This document shows positions 18,241 through 27,234 of a stretch of 64,000 nt of DNA, piece by piece. A program made the position numbers and the translations under genes. The notes below the pieces were generated by a model that was not told the DNA's origin, did no database searches, and was given only the letters and a program-made list of their open reading frames with translations. Numbering within the stretch: position 1 is the stretch's first letter; every line of letters begins with the position of its first letter. Origin of the DNA: Candidatus Brachybacter algidus (GTDB lineage Bacteria; Bacteroidota; Bacteroidia; Chitinophagales; Saprospiraceae); assembly GCA_016711705.1 (NCBI GenBank), contig JADJSK010000001.1, positions 930,001-994,000 of the forward strand, written 5' to 3'.

Positions 18241-19545
18241 ATGGATCTTACAGGACCAATCTGGTATCCTTATACTCAGATGCAAACCGCACGAGAGCCG
18301 CTGAAAATAGTTAGCGGTGAAGGAGTTTATATCAAAGACGATCAAGGAGTCGATTATATTGATGCCATCTCATCATGGTGGGTTAATATTCACGGTCATG
18401 CTAATCCCGCTATCGCTAAAGCTATCAGCGAACAGGCATTAATACTTGAACAGGTAATATTCGCCGGCTGCACTCATGAACCGGCAATTAAACTCGCTAA
18501 TGAATTATTGAGAAAGTGTAATATGCCGAATGGAAAGGTTTATTACTCTGACAATGGCTCTACAGCTGTTGAAATTGCCGTCAAGATGGCCATTCAATAT
18601 TTTTACAATTCAGACAAGCCAAGAACAAAGATCTTAACGTGGGAAAATGATTTTCATGGTGAAACTTTTGGCGCAATGTCTGTCAGTGATCAAGGAGGTT
18701 TAAATGCTGCTTTTACTGATCTTATGTTTGAAACAATAAAGATACCTATTCCAAAAAAACCTGATGATGAGGAAACTTTTGATAAAATTTCAAAAATCGC
18801 CGCTGGTAATGATATTGCAGCATTCATTTTCGAACCATTAGTACAGGGAGCTGGAGGTATGGTCATATATGATGCCGAAATATTAGAAAAGACTATTTCA
18901 ATAGTAAAAAAGAGTGGAGCAATAATAATCGCAGATGAAGTAATGACTTGTTTTTACAGAACAGGAACTTTTCTTGCAACAGATCAGATAAACACGAAAC
19001 CAGATATCTTGTGTCTAGCAAAAGGATTGACAGGCGGATTTCTACCGCTATCTGTTACAGTCTGCAATGACATGATCTTTCAGGGTTTTCTTTCACAGGA
19101 GAAAAAGAAAGCATTGTTTCATGGACATAGCTATACAGCAAATCCTTTGGGCTGTGTCGCCGCGTTGGCTTCAATCTCTTTGACTGAAGAGCCGTCATTT
19201 ATAGAAAATCTTGAAAAGATAAAAACTATACTTAGAGCTAAAAGTCTAAGTTACCAAACCTCCTACCCTATTCTCAATGCGAGATATTGTGGCACTATAT
19301 TTGCCATTGATATTCCAACAAAAGATGAAGGATATTTTAGTACGCAATTCAATGAAATAAATGAATATTTTCTTGAAAGAAATGTTTTCTTAAGACCTCT
19401 GGGTAACGTATTATACATCATGCCACCTTTAGTCATTTCTAGCGAAGAATTGCATTACATATTCCCCCCCCCCCCCCCCCCCCCCACCCACCCCCACAAA
19501 AAAAAAAAAAAAAAAAAAAAAGAAAATTTGACTATCGAAACTTGA
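18241..19545 (+). CDS. bioA: Adenosylmethionine--8-amino-7-oxononanoate aminotransferase, 3' end altered
   Basis: About 434 residues; the first ~405 are a normal BioA: IWYPYTQMQ (substrate-site Trp/Tyr), DAISSWWVNIHGHANP, YYSDNGSTAVEIAVKMA, the DFHGETFGAMS motif, IADEVMTCFYRTG, and the PLP lysine in CLAKGLTGGFLPL (Lys261). It transfers an amino group from S-adenosylmethionine to KAPA. ATG 18241 is preferred over TTG 18217. The final residues are not protein-like: after EELHYIF the frame runs through a C22 tract and an A24 tract (Pro7, then His/Thr, then Lys8) before ENLTIET. A natural C-terminal helix was probably lost or masked there. Confidence 0.9.
   Translation: MDLTGPIWYPYTQMQTAREPLKIVSGEGVYIKDDQGVDYIDAISSWWVNIHGHANPAIAKAISEQALILEQVIFAGCTHEPAIKLANELLRKCNMPNGKVYYSDNGSTAVEIAVKMAIQYFYNSDKPRTKILTWENDFHGETFGAMSVSDQGGLNAAFTDLMFETIKIPIPKKPDDEETFDKISKIAAGNDIAAFIFEPLVQGAGGMVIYDAEILEKTISIVKKSGAIIIADEVMTCFYRTGTFLATDQINTKPDILCLAKGLTGGFLPLSVTVCNDMIFQGFLSQEKKKALFHGHSYTANPLGCVAALASISLTEEPSFIENLEKIKTILRAKSLSYQTSYPILNARYCGTIFAIDIPTKDEGYFSTQFNEINEYFLERNVFLRPLGNVLYIMPPLVISSEELHYIFPPPPPPPTHPHKKKKKKKKENLTIET
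19464..19521 (+). other. Poly-C (22) / poly-A (24) junction inside the bioA 3' end
   Basis: 22 C at 19464-19485, then a short A/C mix, then 24 A at 19498-19521. Nothing else in the window approaches either run length. The frame stays open through it. Pure G/C runs of this size are foreign to the surrounding AT-rich sequence; a sequencing or gap-filling artefact is more likely than biology. Confidence 0.85.
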
Positions 19546-19654
19546 GTTATTGATTCATTGGTTACCAATTAATTAACATTTGTTTTTTATATAATTATAA
19601 TATAGACAGCTTTTCTCCGTTTATAACGTATTATTAAGTCAATAAAAATAAATC

Positions 19655-21256
19655 ATGAAAAAATTGTGCTCCTTTGTTTTATTATTTCTTGTTATCACGT
19701 CCTCAATCATCGCAGAAACGCCCATTAAATCTAAAATAGAACAGGTAGTCGTTTTCAGAGGAGGAGCGCAGATCAAAAGAACTGGTAAAGTCGCCTTAAA
19801 AGCTGGTTCAAACACCATTGTCTTCGGAAATCTTCCGGCTGGTTATGATGAATCCAGCATCCAAATCAAATCAAATGCTAAAGCCGAGATTATTTCTATC
19901 ACTTTTAGAAAAAACTTTGTGGATGATTTCGAGTCTAATCCAACTTATAAAACATGGAAGGATCAGCTTGAAACAATAATCAGAAAAAAAGATAATGAAA
20001 CGCTCATTTATGAAACATGGAAGGAAGAAGAAAGTCTATTAATAAGTAATAAAAAAGTGAGTGGGGAAAACAGCGGTCTATCAAGCGAACAACTCACCAA
20101 AGTGGCAGACTTATACAGAACAAGGTTACTTTTAGTTAAGCAACAAGCATTAGAAAGTCGAAGAAAACTCAATGATTACGATAAAGAAATTAATAAAATC
20201 CAATCAACTATCAATGAATGGACCGGCAAAAATAAAACAATCAATAATGGCGAGATCGTGATAGATGTTATGTCCAAAAATGCTATTGAAGACGTATTTG
20301 AAGTATCTTACATCGATAATAGAGCATCTTGGACTTCTAGTTTTGACTTGCGTTTAGAGAGTCTTAAACAACCCCTGAATCTTATATCAAAAGGAAAGAT
20401 CACACAATCCACCGGTGAGAATTGGGATGATGTGAAAATAACACTATCATCCGGGGATCCCAGGAGAAATATGCAATTACCGGAAATAAAACCATGGTTT
20501 TTGTACTATTATGTTGAACAATACAATCAAACAAAATTAGGAGCTTACAACAATGCTACTCAACTTAGAGGTTCAAAAGATGCTGCTAGCAATTATTATG
20601 CAGAAGGTGCAGTTAAATCTGAGTTAGATGATGTGGTCAGTAGAGAAAATATAGCTTTTATGGAATATGCCATTCCTAATAGAATGGATATTCCTTCTGA
20701 CAGCAAACCACACGAAGTAAAAATGAATGAGATTTCACTTGATGCAAAATACGATTATATTGCATCTCCTAAATTAGATACAAAGGTCTATCTTCAAGCG
20801 AGTATCTCAGATTGGAGTCAGAATAATTTTAGTTCTGGCGAAGTCAAATTATATTTCGAGGGTACCTATGTCGGTAATACTTACCTGGATGCAGCAGCAG
20901 TGGAAGACACCATGAAAATATCTCTGGGCCCTGATATTGCGCTTTCAACAAAGAGAGAAAAATTGAAGGATTTTAAGAAAACAACATTTTTATCTTCCAA
21001 GAAACAACTCCAATCAGGTTATGAAATTACTATAAAAAATAATAAACCAGGTCCTGTGGAAATGACTATCTATGATCAAATTCCATTGACTTCTGACAGT
21101 CAAATGGAGATTGAAGCTGAAGATTTAAGTGGTGGTAAGTTGAACAAAGAAACAGGAATAGTTGAATGGAAAATCAGTCTAAAACCGGGAGAACAGATCA
21201 AGAAGCGTATTATTTACAATGTAAAAATTCCGAAAGACAAAAAAATAAGTTTATAG
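19655..21256 (+). CDS. DUF4139/DUF4140 (mucoidy inhibitor MuiA-like) protein
   Basis: A 533-residue exported protein with a signal peptide (to about residue 22, SSIIAE). The N-terminal DUF4140 part reads IEQVVVFRGGAQIKRTGKVALKAG; a predicted coiled coil covers roughly residues 110-190 (Lys/Glu-rich); the DUF4139 beta-rich half starts near FEVSYIDNRASWTSSFDLRL and includes SKGKITQSTGENWDDVKITLSSG, the best-conserved block of the family. MuiA-family proteins are widespread and envelope-associated, without a known biochemical activity; the mucoidy name comes from Streptomyces work. It is followed by a bidirectional terminator. Confidence 0.85.
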   Translation: MKKLCSFVLLFLVITSSIIAETPIKSKIEQVVVFRGGAQIKRTGKVALKAGSNTIVFGNLPAGYDESSIQIKSNAKAEIISITFRKNFVDDFESNPTYKTWKDQLETIIRKKDNETLIYETWKEEESLLISNKKVSGENSGLSSEQLTKVADLYRTRLLLVKQQALESRRKLNDYDKEINKIQSTINEWTGKNKTINNGEIVIDVMSKNAIEDVFEVSYIDNRASWTSSFDLRLESLKQPLNLISKGKITQSTGENWDDVKITLSSGDPRRNMQLPEIKPWFLYYYVEQYNQTKLGAYNNATQLRGSKDAASNYYAEGAVKSELDDVVSRENIAFMEYAIPNRMDIPSDSKPHEVKMNEISLDAKYDYIASPKLDTKVYLQASISDWSQNNFSSGEVKLYFEGTYVGNTYLDAAAVEDTMKISLGPDIALSTKREKLKDFKKTTFLSSKKQLQSGYEITIKNNKPGPVEMTIYDQIPLTSDSQMEIEAEDLSGGKLNKETGIVEWKISLKPGEQIKKRIIYNVKIPKDKKISL

Positions 21257-21330
21257 TTGTCAGTGCTTTATGACATTAATTTCGCCAACATTCACAAAAT
21301 TAATTTAATGAATAAAAGTAAGCTTATTCC

Positions 21331-21400
21331 GATTACTGATTACTGATTACTGATTACTAATTACTGATTACTGATTACTGATTACTGATCACTGACCACT
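21331..21400. repeat. Heptamer array, unit GATTACT
   Basis: About nine 7-mers of gattact with few changes, ending in gatcactgaccactaat. The same unit and the same edge word ctgaccactaat occur at 55488-55580, 34 kb away. It lies between convergent genes, just before a terminator hairpin. Confidence 0.85.
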
Positions 21401-21423
21401 AATTAATTAATTTAGAGAAAATA

Positions 21424-21457
21424 ACACAAGCCAGTTTTAGCATCTGGCTTGTGTTTT
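21424..21457. terminator. Bidirectional terminator between convergent genes
   Basis: An 11-bp stem ACACAAGCCAG/CTGGCTTGTGT with a 9-base loop, flanked by an A-rich left side and T-rich right side. It can end both the MuiA-like gene (plus) and the beta-barrel operon (minus). Confidence 0.8.
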
Positions 21458-21534
21458 GAATTAATAACCTGAGGGTCACTTGTGACCAAAACTAATAATA
21501 TAAAAAGTAAGAACATTTATCTATAAATGATGGC

Positions 21535-22953
21535 TTAAAACTTAAATTCGTAAAATAAATTTATCCCTATCATTTGATATTTTTCATCTATCGTTGATGC
21601 ATTATTGGCGAAATTATTTGGATTTATATTCGCACGCAATGCTAGACCCAACATATTATGCTCGTTGATAAATCTACCTACTTGAATCTGAGCTAAATAC
21701 GATATCCCCACTTTGCTTTTATATAGGCCGGCATTGTTGACCAGCCCAAATTCATTCGGCGTAGTCATCACAAATCCAGTTTGTTTCGACGACATATTAA
21801 AATTAATTCCTGCCTCTACAGCCCATGAGAAGTAGTCATAATTTTTCTGATATCCAACTACTATTGGTATACTCCATAAGTGATGGTAATAATGCCTAAC
21901 TTCCTTTCTAGTTACTTTAGTATCAGTGATTATAGGGCCTCTTATCACAGTCAATGTATCTCCATTTTGTGATTCTGTGATAGAGATAATACCGATTGTT
22001 GTGTCTTTCCTAACAAAACTTAGGTCCAAATCCATTCTACGTGTGATCCTTCCATAATTCAAACCACTTTTAAAATACCATGGAATAGCTTTCCATCCGA
22101 CTTTCCCATAAAGAGCCGCTTGAATGCCTTCCAAAGTAGTTTCATTCTTCTTACGAATATCCAATACTTCACTTGCCACAGACCCACTGCTGCCGAAAGT
22201 AGTCAGAGGATAGAAATAACCTATTTCTGGAATTAATGAATATCTAATGGGTTTCTTGGTTTTAAAACTTGGACATTTTACACCTGGAAGTAAATTACTT
22301 TGAGGCTCTAAATCATTATTTGTTAATATTAATATCGATGAAGCACTAGGTAAAGTACTTAATTCCAGTAGAGATACTTTTGAATTTTGACCAAATTCAT
22401 TATCTAAATCAGTGGAAACTATAGATAAATCTTCATTTGCTCCTTTCAATATTTGAGACCCGGAGTTATTTGCCTCTATCTTTTTAAATTCATCATTTAC
22501 TGAATTAGAATAAAGATCTGATGAGGTACTTTTAGTCTTTATATTATCAGAGTTAATTGGTATTTTATTAGAGTATTTGATTTTTGCAATAACACCGTCA
22601 TTATTACTCGCCTTACCGCCTATCGATGGGGAAATTTCATTTGATATTACTTTTGAAATCAATGCAGTATTTTCTGCTGCTTTTACACCTTTATCTTGAT
22701 CATTAATGGCTTTAAGATTTATAGCGTTCTCACGAGAAGGCAAAGAATGATTATTTGAATCATATTCAATATATGCGAAATATCCACCGATTGAAGTCAA
22801 CAAAAAAGCAGCACCTGCCAAAAACCAAAGAGGGATCGGGCGACTTCTTTTTTTCTTGCCAAAGAAGTCGGATACAAATTGGTTTGTGTCTATATTTATT
22901 TCCTGGTCATGCAACTTTTGCTGCATACTTTTTTCTAATTCTTTATAATTCAT
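21535..22953 (-). CDS. Membrane-anchored beta-barrel protein, partner of the ECF sigma factor
   Basis: A 472-residue protein with an unusual plan. Residues 1-40 are charged and cytoplasmic in character; residues ~42-62 (PLWFLAGAAFLLTSIGGYFAYI) form one inner-membrane helix; residues ~65-230 are a low-complexity Ser/Asn/Lys region; residues ~235-472 look like an outer-membrane barrel (SLIPEIGYFYPLTTFG, alternating hydrophobic strands, ending MIGINLFYEFKF). Its start overlaps the sigma gene by 4 bases. Such proteins next to ECF sigma factors in Bacteroidota may act as anti-sigma factors through the N-terminal piece while reaching the outer membrane; no anti-sigma motif is recognisable, so this is inference. 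Confidence 0.72.
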   Translation of the reverse strand: MNYKELEKSMQQKLHDQEINIDTNQFVSDFFGKKKRSRPIPLWFLAGAAFLLTSIGGYFAYIEYDSNNHSLPSRENAINLKAINDQDKGVKAAENTALISKVISNEISPSIGGKASNNDGVIAKIKYSNKIPINSDNIKTKSTSSDLYSNSVNDEFKKIEANNSGSQILKGANEDLSIVSTDLDNEFGQNSKVSLLELSTLPSASSILILTNNDLEPQSNLLPGVKCPSFKTKKPIRYSLIPEIGYFYPLTTFGSSGSVASEVLDIRKKNETTLEGIQAALYGKVGWKAIPWYFKSGLNYGRITRRMDLDLSFVRKDTTIGIISITESQNGDTLTVIRGPIITDTKVTRKEVRHYYHHLWSIPIVVGYQKNYDYFSWAVEAGINFNMSSKQTGFVMTTPNEFGLVNNAGLYKSKVGISYLAQIQVGRFINEHNMLGLALRANINPNNFANNASTIDEKYQMIGINLFYEFKF

Positions 22954-23522
22954 AATAATGCAATTCTGGCATTAAAAATAGTCTTGTTGTGATTGTCTTC
23001 CATATTATTGATCAGTTCTATTAATTTCATTCTTGCCCTGGTGAGTAAAGACCTGGACGAGCTCTCAGTTATGTTCAATGTTGTACATATTTCTTTATGA
23101 CTAAAACCTTCTATAGCAAACATATTAAATACAATAAACTGGCTTTCTGATAGTTGATTACACAAGTCCATAATAGCTTCCACAGATAATTTGCTATAAA
23201 CATCAGGTATGTATGAATGGTCATTAAAATTGATCTCCTTATCTTCTACGAAATTCAACTTGAAAAATTTCTGGTTGATTTTCAAACAATTATTTACTGC
23301 AATTTTCCTTGCCCATGCCATGAATTCTGATTCACCATTGTAGGTATGGATATATTTAAAAATATTAATAAAGGTTTCCTGAAGCGCATCTTTAGCCAGA
23401 TCCTTATCGCGACAATATCTCATACAAATAGCTAAAAGCTTTGGTGCAAACATATGCACCAAAAGCTCTTGACTAGATTGCTGTTGTTGAAGACAGCCTT
23501 GGAGAATATTGTCTAAATTCAC
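22950..23522 (-). CDS. ECF-type RNA polymerase sigma-70 factor
   Basis: A 190-residue sigma factor of ECF size. Region 2 includes YCRDKDLAKDALQETFINIFKYIHTYNG and FMAWARKIAVNNCL; region 4 includes LSESQFIVFNMFAIEGFSHKEICTTLNITESSSRSLLTRARMKL, a clear helix-turn-helix. It directs RNA polymerase to alternative promoters, probably for surface functions given its operon. The start is GTG at 23522 with a purine-rich AAGGGG just upstream. It sits 3 bases after the lipoprotein gene and overlaps the barrel gene, so all three form one minus-strand operon. Confidence 0.9.
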   Translation of the reverse strand: MNLDNILQGCLQQQQSSQELLVHMFAPKLLAICMRYCRDKDLAKDALQETFINIFKYIHTYNGESEFMAWARKIAVNNCLKINQKFFKLNFVEDKEINFNDHSYIPDVYSKLSVEAIMDLCNQLSESQFIVFNMFAIEGFSHKEICTTLNITESSSRSLLTRARMKLIELINNMEDNHNKTIFNARIALL

Positions 23523-23525
23523 CCC

Positions 23526-25793
23526 TTATAGTATTTTTACCTTTTTGTGAGCAACAAAACAACCGGTAGATGCATCAGGCACTACTACATAGTATGTTCC
23601 GGCAGCCAAGCCTGTTGTATTGTTCTGCGTAATTAAATTTGTATTCAAATCACCTTCTGCATATATCGCCACACTTCCTTCAGTGCAATTATTGCAAGGA
23701 CCTGAAGTGGTAAATTCAATTTTATTACCTATCAATGTAACATCATCTGCCATATTCGTAACGATTAATGAAGTTAAGTTAGGCAGTTGCATTTCAAAGC
23801 CGCTTTGGCAGCTGCTATTAGAATAGTTTCCGTATATAAAATATCCAGTTTCAAAAATGTTCAAATTAATAAGATCTTGAGGACCGTAAAGAGTTTTTGT
23901 GTAGTTGTATGGTTGACCGCTGTTTAAGACACCTGAATCAAACATTCCATCGAGACTATAGATGTTTTGGTTACAGCTTACAGGCTGAGACGAAACATAA
24001 ATTGATTGTGAAGGATCAATTAAAATGGTTTGACTAGCTGTGCACCCTCCTGCATTTGTAACAGTTACAGAATATTCAGTCGCAGAACCAGGAGTAACAG
24101 TTATAGTCTGCCCTGTAGCTCCAGTTGACCACAGAATTGATGCATAATTTGCTGACTGTAGGTACAAGTAATATGGACTACTGCAATTACCAGAAAAGAT
24201 ATAAACTTCAGGTACACCTGGTATATTTTTTGAAAAAACCTGCGTACATGTTGGGTTTTCGATATCAGTCACTGTCACGCTGAAGACTGAGCTGTGTGTG
24301 GAGTCCACCGGAATTGTGGCAGTTGTAAGACCATTACTCCAGAGATAGCTATAATTTCCAGATCCACCTGTTACATTGATAGTCATCGGTCCACATATAT
24401 TTAAAAAATCTGCGTTCAGGTCACACAATAAATTGCATAACTCAAAATCATAATTCAAATTATTTGGGTCAAACTGCTGCACAAGACTTGACTTATTGTC
24501 ATCTCCATTAAATGCAAATATTTGAAGATTTGGCCCGGCAATACAGAAATATTGTTCTAAATTAAAATTAAATGTTCCACCCGGTGCAGGTACTATAGCT
24601 GTCACATCATCTTGCTTCAAAACAATATAGCCATTTTCGATCAGTATTCCATTGCATTTAATAGTGCCACTCACCTGACTATAATTGACATTGATGACTA
24701 TATCATCCAAAACGACATCATTATCAAATGGACCGACAGTAACCGTTACTGATTCATCAGAATTGCATCCAAAAGGCACTGCTTTAATTTTAAGGATAGC
24801 TCCCTTTGGTATTTTACCGCAGAACTTTCCTGCTTCATCAGTATAACCAAATCCAACACCGAGCTCATTTCCACCAATAGAAGCACTAATGCTAATCTGT
24901 GCGTTAACTATAGGATTCCCATTTTGATCCACGACACCACCACACGCCTGAACCAGTGGAAAAGGTGCATCACAATTCCAAAAACTGAAATGGCTAACTT
25001 CTCCAACATACTCACTGCCTTCCAACCTAGATTCACCTTCTTCCTTCCAAACACCTGCTCCCTCATCAAAAGACCAAAGAGCTATAGTCTTCGGTTTACT
25101 TGAAGATTTTGCAGGGATTCTGAATTTTGCTCTGCTTCCAGACTTCAAATTAAGTTTACCTCCATTCGATCCTTTCATCTCTACTACAAACATGCCGGCT
25201 GTTCCCAACACTACAGTACTTCCTTGGAAGTCAATGCCTATGAGGCCTCCAGGCATTTCATCACCAATCGAAGGACTAGTTGGATCTATAAATCTGGCAG
25301 TAAGCTTAACTTCACCATTATATTCTTCTCCATTGCTTTGCTTTATTGAATTTGGCTCAAAAGTTATTGTACCACCGCCTGTCATCTGTATCTCACCACC
25401 TAAAGAAGAAGGAAAACTTTTATCCTGTGTATCTTTTAGTAATTTAATATAAGAATGAAGAGCTGACTTGTCTGGATATAATCTATCTGAGCCAATAATA
25501 TACCCTGCTTTTTTCACTCTTATATATGTGCCTTGTTTATCCATCTTAATATTTTTTAAGATAAAAACACCTAAATCATTAGTAGTTGTTGTCGCACTAT
25601 AAGTCTCAACTGTGGCGCCGCTTACAGGCTTATTATCTTCGTCGAAGACGTATCCGATTACTGATCCGTTGATTTCTTCATATATTTTAGCAGTAAAGAG
25701 TGTTGATACATCTTCATTGTAAAATATTTCATCCTTGTGACAAGCACTGAGGAAAACAATAAAAAAAAGTATGATTAAATTAAAAAATTTCAT
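23526..25793 (-). CDS. Large surface lipoprotein with carboxypeptidase-regulatory and SprB-like domains
   Basis: A 755-residue lipoprotein (lipobox FLSAC, Cys18). Residues ~42-115 form a carboxypeptidase-regulatory-like beta-sandwich (GSVIGYVFDEDNKPVSGATVET). Residues ~130-280 form a module with TFEPNSIKQSNG and ARFIDPTSPSIGDEMPGGL, seen in many Bacteroidota lipoproteins and akin to the animal FAM171/CILP ectodomain. A second regulatory-like domain (ACGGVVDQNGNPIVNAQI) and SprB-like repeats (MTINVTGGSGNYSYLWSNG) follow. It is probably surface-exposed and adhesive or sensory. Being first in the operon with the sigma factor suggests it helps sense or is part of the regulated surface system. Confidence 0.8.
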   Translation of the reverse strand: MKFFNLIILFFIVFLSACHKDEIFYNEDVSTLFTAKIYEEINGSVIGYVFDEDNKPVSGATVETYSATTTTNDLGVFILKNIKMDKQGTYIRVKKAGYIIGSDRLYPDKSALHSYIKLLKDTQDKSFPSSLGGEIQMTGGGTITFEPNSIKQSNGEEYNGEVKLTARFIDPTSPSIGDEMPGGLIGIDFQGSTVVLGTAGMFVVEMKGSNGGKLNLKSGSRAKFRIPAKSSSKPKTIALWSFDEGAGVWKEEGESRLEGSEYVGEVSHFSFWNCDAPFPLVQACGGVVDQNGNPIVNAQISISASIGGNELGVGFGYTDEAGKFCGKIPKGAILKIKAVPFGCNSDESVTVTVGPFDNDVVLDDIVINVNYSQVSGTIKCNGILIENGYIVLKQDDVTAIVPAPGGTFNFNLEQYFCIAGPNLQIFAFNGDDNKSSLVQQFDPNNLNYDFELCNLLCDLNADFLNICGPMTINVTGGSGNYSYLWSNGLTTATIPVDSTHSSVFSVTVTDIENPTCTQVFSKNIPGVPEVYIFSGNCSSPYYLYLQSANYASILWSTGATGQTITVTPGSATEYSVTVTNAGGCTASQTILIDPSQSIYVSSQPVSCNQNIYSLDGMFDSGVLNSGQPYNYTKTLYGPQDLINLNIFETGYFIYGNYSNSSCQSGFEMQLPNLTSLIVTNMADDVTLIGNKIEFTTSGPCNNCTEGSVAIYAEGDLNTNLITQNNTTGLAAGTYYVVVPDASTGCFVAHKKVKIL

Positions 25794-26017
25794 GACTAAT
25801 TATTTTTCTGAAAAAGAGAATTGAAGTCTTTTGCAAAAGTACTTATATCTAAGAGTAAGGTTCATTTAAAATCGCTGCAATTACTAGTGAAATTTAATAA
25901 AAAAATATAAAAGTAACAAAATCGGAATTCCTTAAACTATTGTCAGGACTTGAATTTGGGGATATTATCATAATTGAATCATTTGCTTGACTATATTTGC
26001 GGCATAAATACCATAAC

Positions 26018-26818
26018 ATGTCCAAAACTATTTCTATCATAGGTTGTGGAAACCTCGGAAGCGCTATTGCTAAAGGCATCAAAGAAGACAAAGAAAATCA
26101 TTTCCATGTCATCGCCACCAGAAACAAAATCGAACTACTACAGCCGTTGCAGGAGATTGGGGTTGAAATTACGAACAACAATGTTGACGCAGTTAATCAC
26201 AGTCAAATAATATTATTGGCAGTCAAACCATTTATGGTACCTCAAATTCTTGAGGAAATAAAATATTCTCTTGACCAAAACAAAATCCTTGTTTCACTGG
26301 CAACAGGAGTTTCTATTAAAGAAATGCAGTCCATCATTGGCGATAAAATTCCGATCCTTCGAGCTATGCCAAATACAGCAACAGGAGTAAGTGAATCATT
26401 AACTTGTATTTGCGCAAATGACGAAAACGCTTCGTTGCATCTGGAAGAAATCAAGTCTCTCTTTGAAAAAATTGGAGAAACTGTAGTAATCAAAGAAGAT
26501 CTGATGGATGGTGCAACAGTGCTTGGTGCTTGTGGAATAGCCTATGTCATGAGATTCATTAGGGCAATGGTTCAAGGAGGAATTGAAATTGGCTTTGATG
26601 CTAAAACGGCAAGTTTCATTGCAAATCAAACTGTTAAAGGTGCTGCACAATTATTGATCCTGGGGAATACTCACCCAGAGCAAGAGATCGATAAAGTAAC
26701 TACCCCTCGTGGATGCACGATCGCAGGGTTAAATGAAATGGAACATCAGGGATTTAGTTCATCCTTGATCAAAGGGATAATTACTTCGTTTAAGAAGATT
26801 GAAGAAACAAAAAAGTAA
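26018..26818 (+). CDS. proC: Pyrroline-5-carboxylate reductase
   Basis: A 266-residue NAD(P)H-dependent enzyme. The Rossmann motif is IIGCGNLGSAIAKGI at the N terminus; VSLATGVSIKEMQ and RAMPNTATGVSES lie in the middle; and the C-terminal dimer domain has the family signature VTTPRGCTIAGLNEMEHQGF. It makes L-proline from 1-pyrroline-5-carboxylate in the cytoplasm, the last step of proline synthesis. ATG 26018 puts the Rossmann motif at the N terminus as in homologues; TTG 25997 is an unlikely longer start. A TATATTTG box lies at 25992-25999. Confidence 0.93.
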   Translation: MSKTISIIGCGNLGSAIAKGIKEDKENHFHVIATRNKIELLQPLQEIGVEITNNNVDAVNHSQIILLAVKPFMVPQILEEIKYSLDQNKILVSLATGVSIKEMQSIIGDKIPILRAMPNTATGVSESLTCICANDENASLHLEEIKSLFEKIGETVVIKEDLMDGATVLGACGIAYVMRFIRAMVQGGIEIGFDAKTASFIANQTVKGAAQLLILGNTHPEQEIDKVTTPRGCTIAGLNEMEHQGFSSSLIKGIITSFKKIEETKK

Positions 26819-26852
26819 TTGAAAATGAAGAATTGAAAATTGAAAATGACGA
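26818..26852. repeat. Heptamer array directly after the proC stop, unit ATTGAAA
   Basis: Five in-phase 7-mers (attgaaa, atgaaga, attgaaa, attgaaa, atgacga). The first base is the last base of the proC TAA. Confidence 0.65.
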
Positions 26853-27056
26853 TTATAGGTAATGTCAGATAGCTGATGGCTCTTGGCTTTATTTTACAAA
26901 AAATAATAAAATGAAAATTTTATTATGCTTTGGAAATTTTAAGCTTTAAAACATCTACAAAGTAAGCCTTTGATTTTTTTTTAAATAATTGGTGTCATGC
27001 AAATTATACATTTTTGTTAATATTTTTTAGCAAGCCGCCAGATGTCGATCAAATTC

Positions 27057-27182
27057 TCTTCTAACATCTAGTTTCTATCTTCTGATCTCTGACTTCTAAC
27101 TTCTGGCTTCTAACTTCTGACTTCTAGCTTCTGACTTCTGGCATCTAGTTTCTAGAATCTAGTGCCTATAATCTAGCGTCTG
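27057..27182. repeat. Eighteen-unit heptamer array, unit RCTTCTR
   Basis: Eighteen consecutive 7-mers in one unbroken phase, every one ending CTA or CTG (for example acttcta, gcttctg, gtttcta, gcatcta). Sequence varies between units while length does not. It fills much of the 416-bp gap between proC and the ABC exporter gene; the rest is AT-rich with no gene. Confidence 0.9.
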
Positions 27183-27234
27183 CTTTCAACTAAATCGCCA
27201 ATCCATTGTTTGCCCTTCATAAATTAAGCCATAA

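Noticed and set aside
27057..27182. CRISPR array
   Set aside because: Units are 7 bp with no spacers, and no cas genes are nearby. The same applies to the other arrays.
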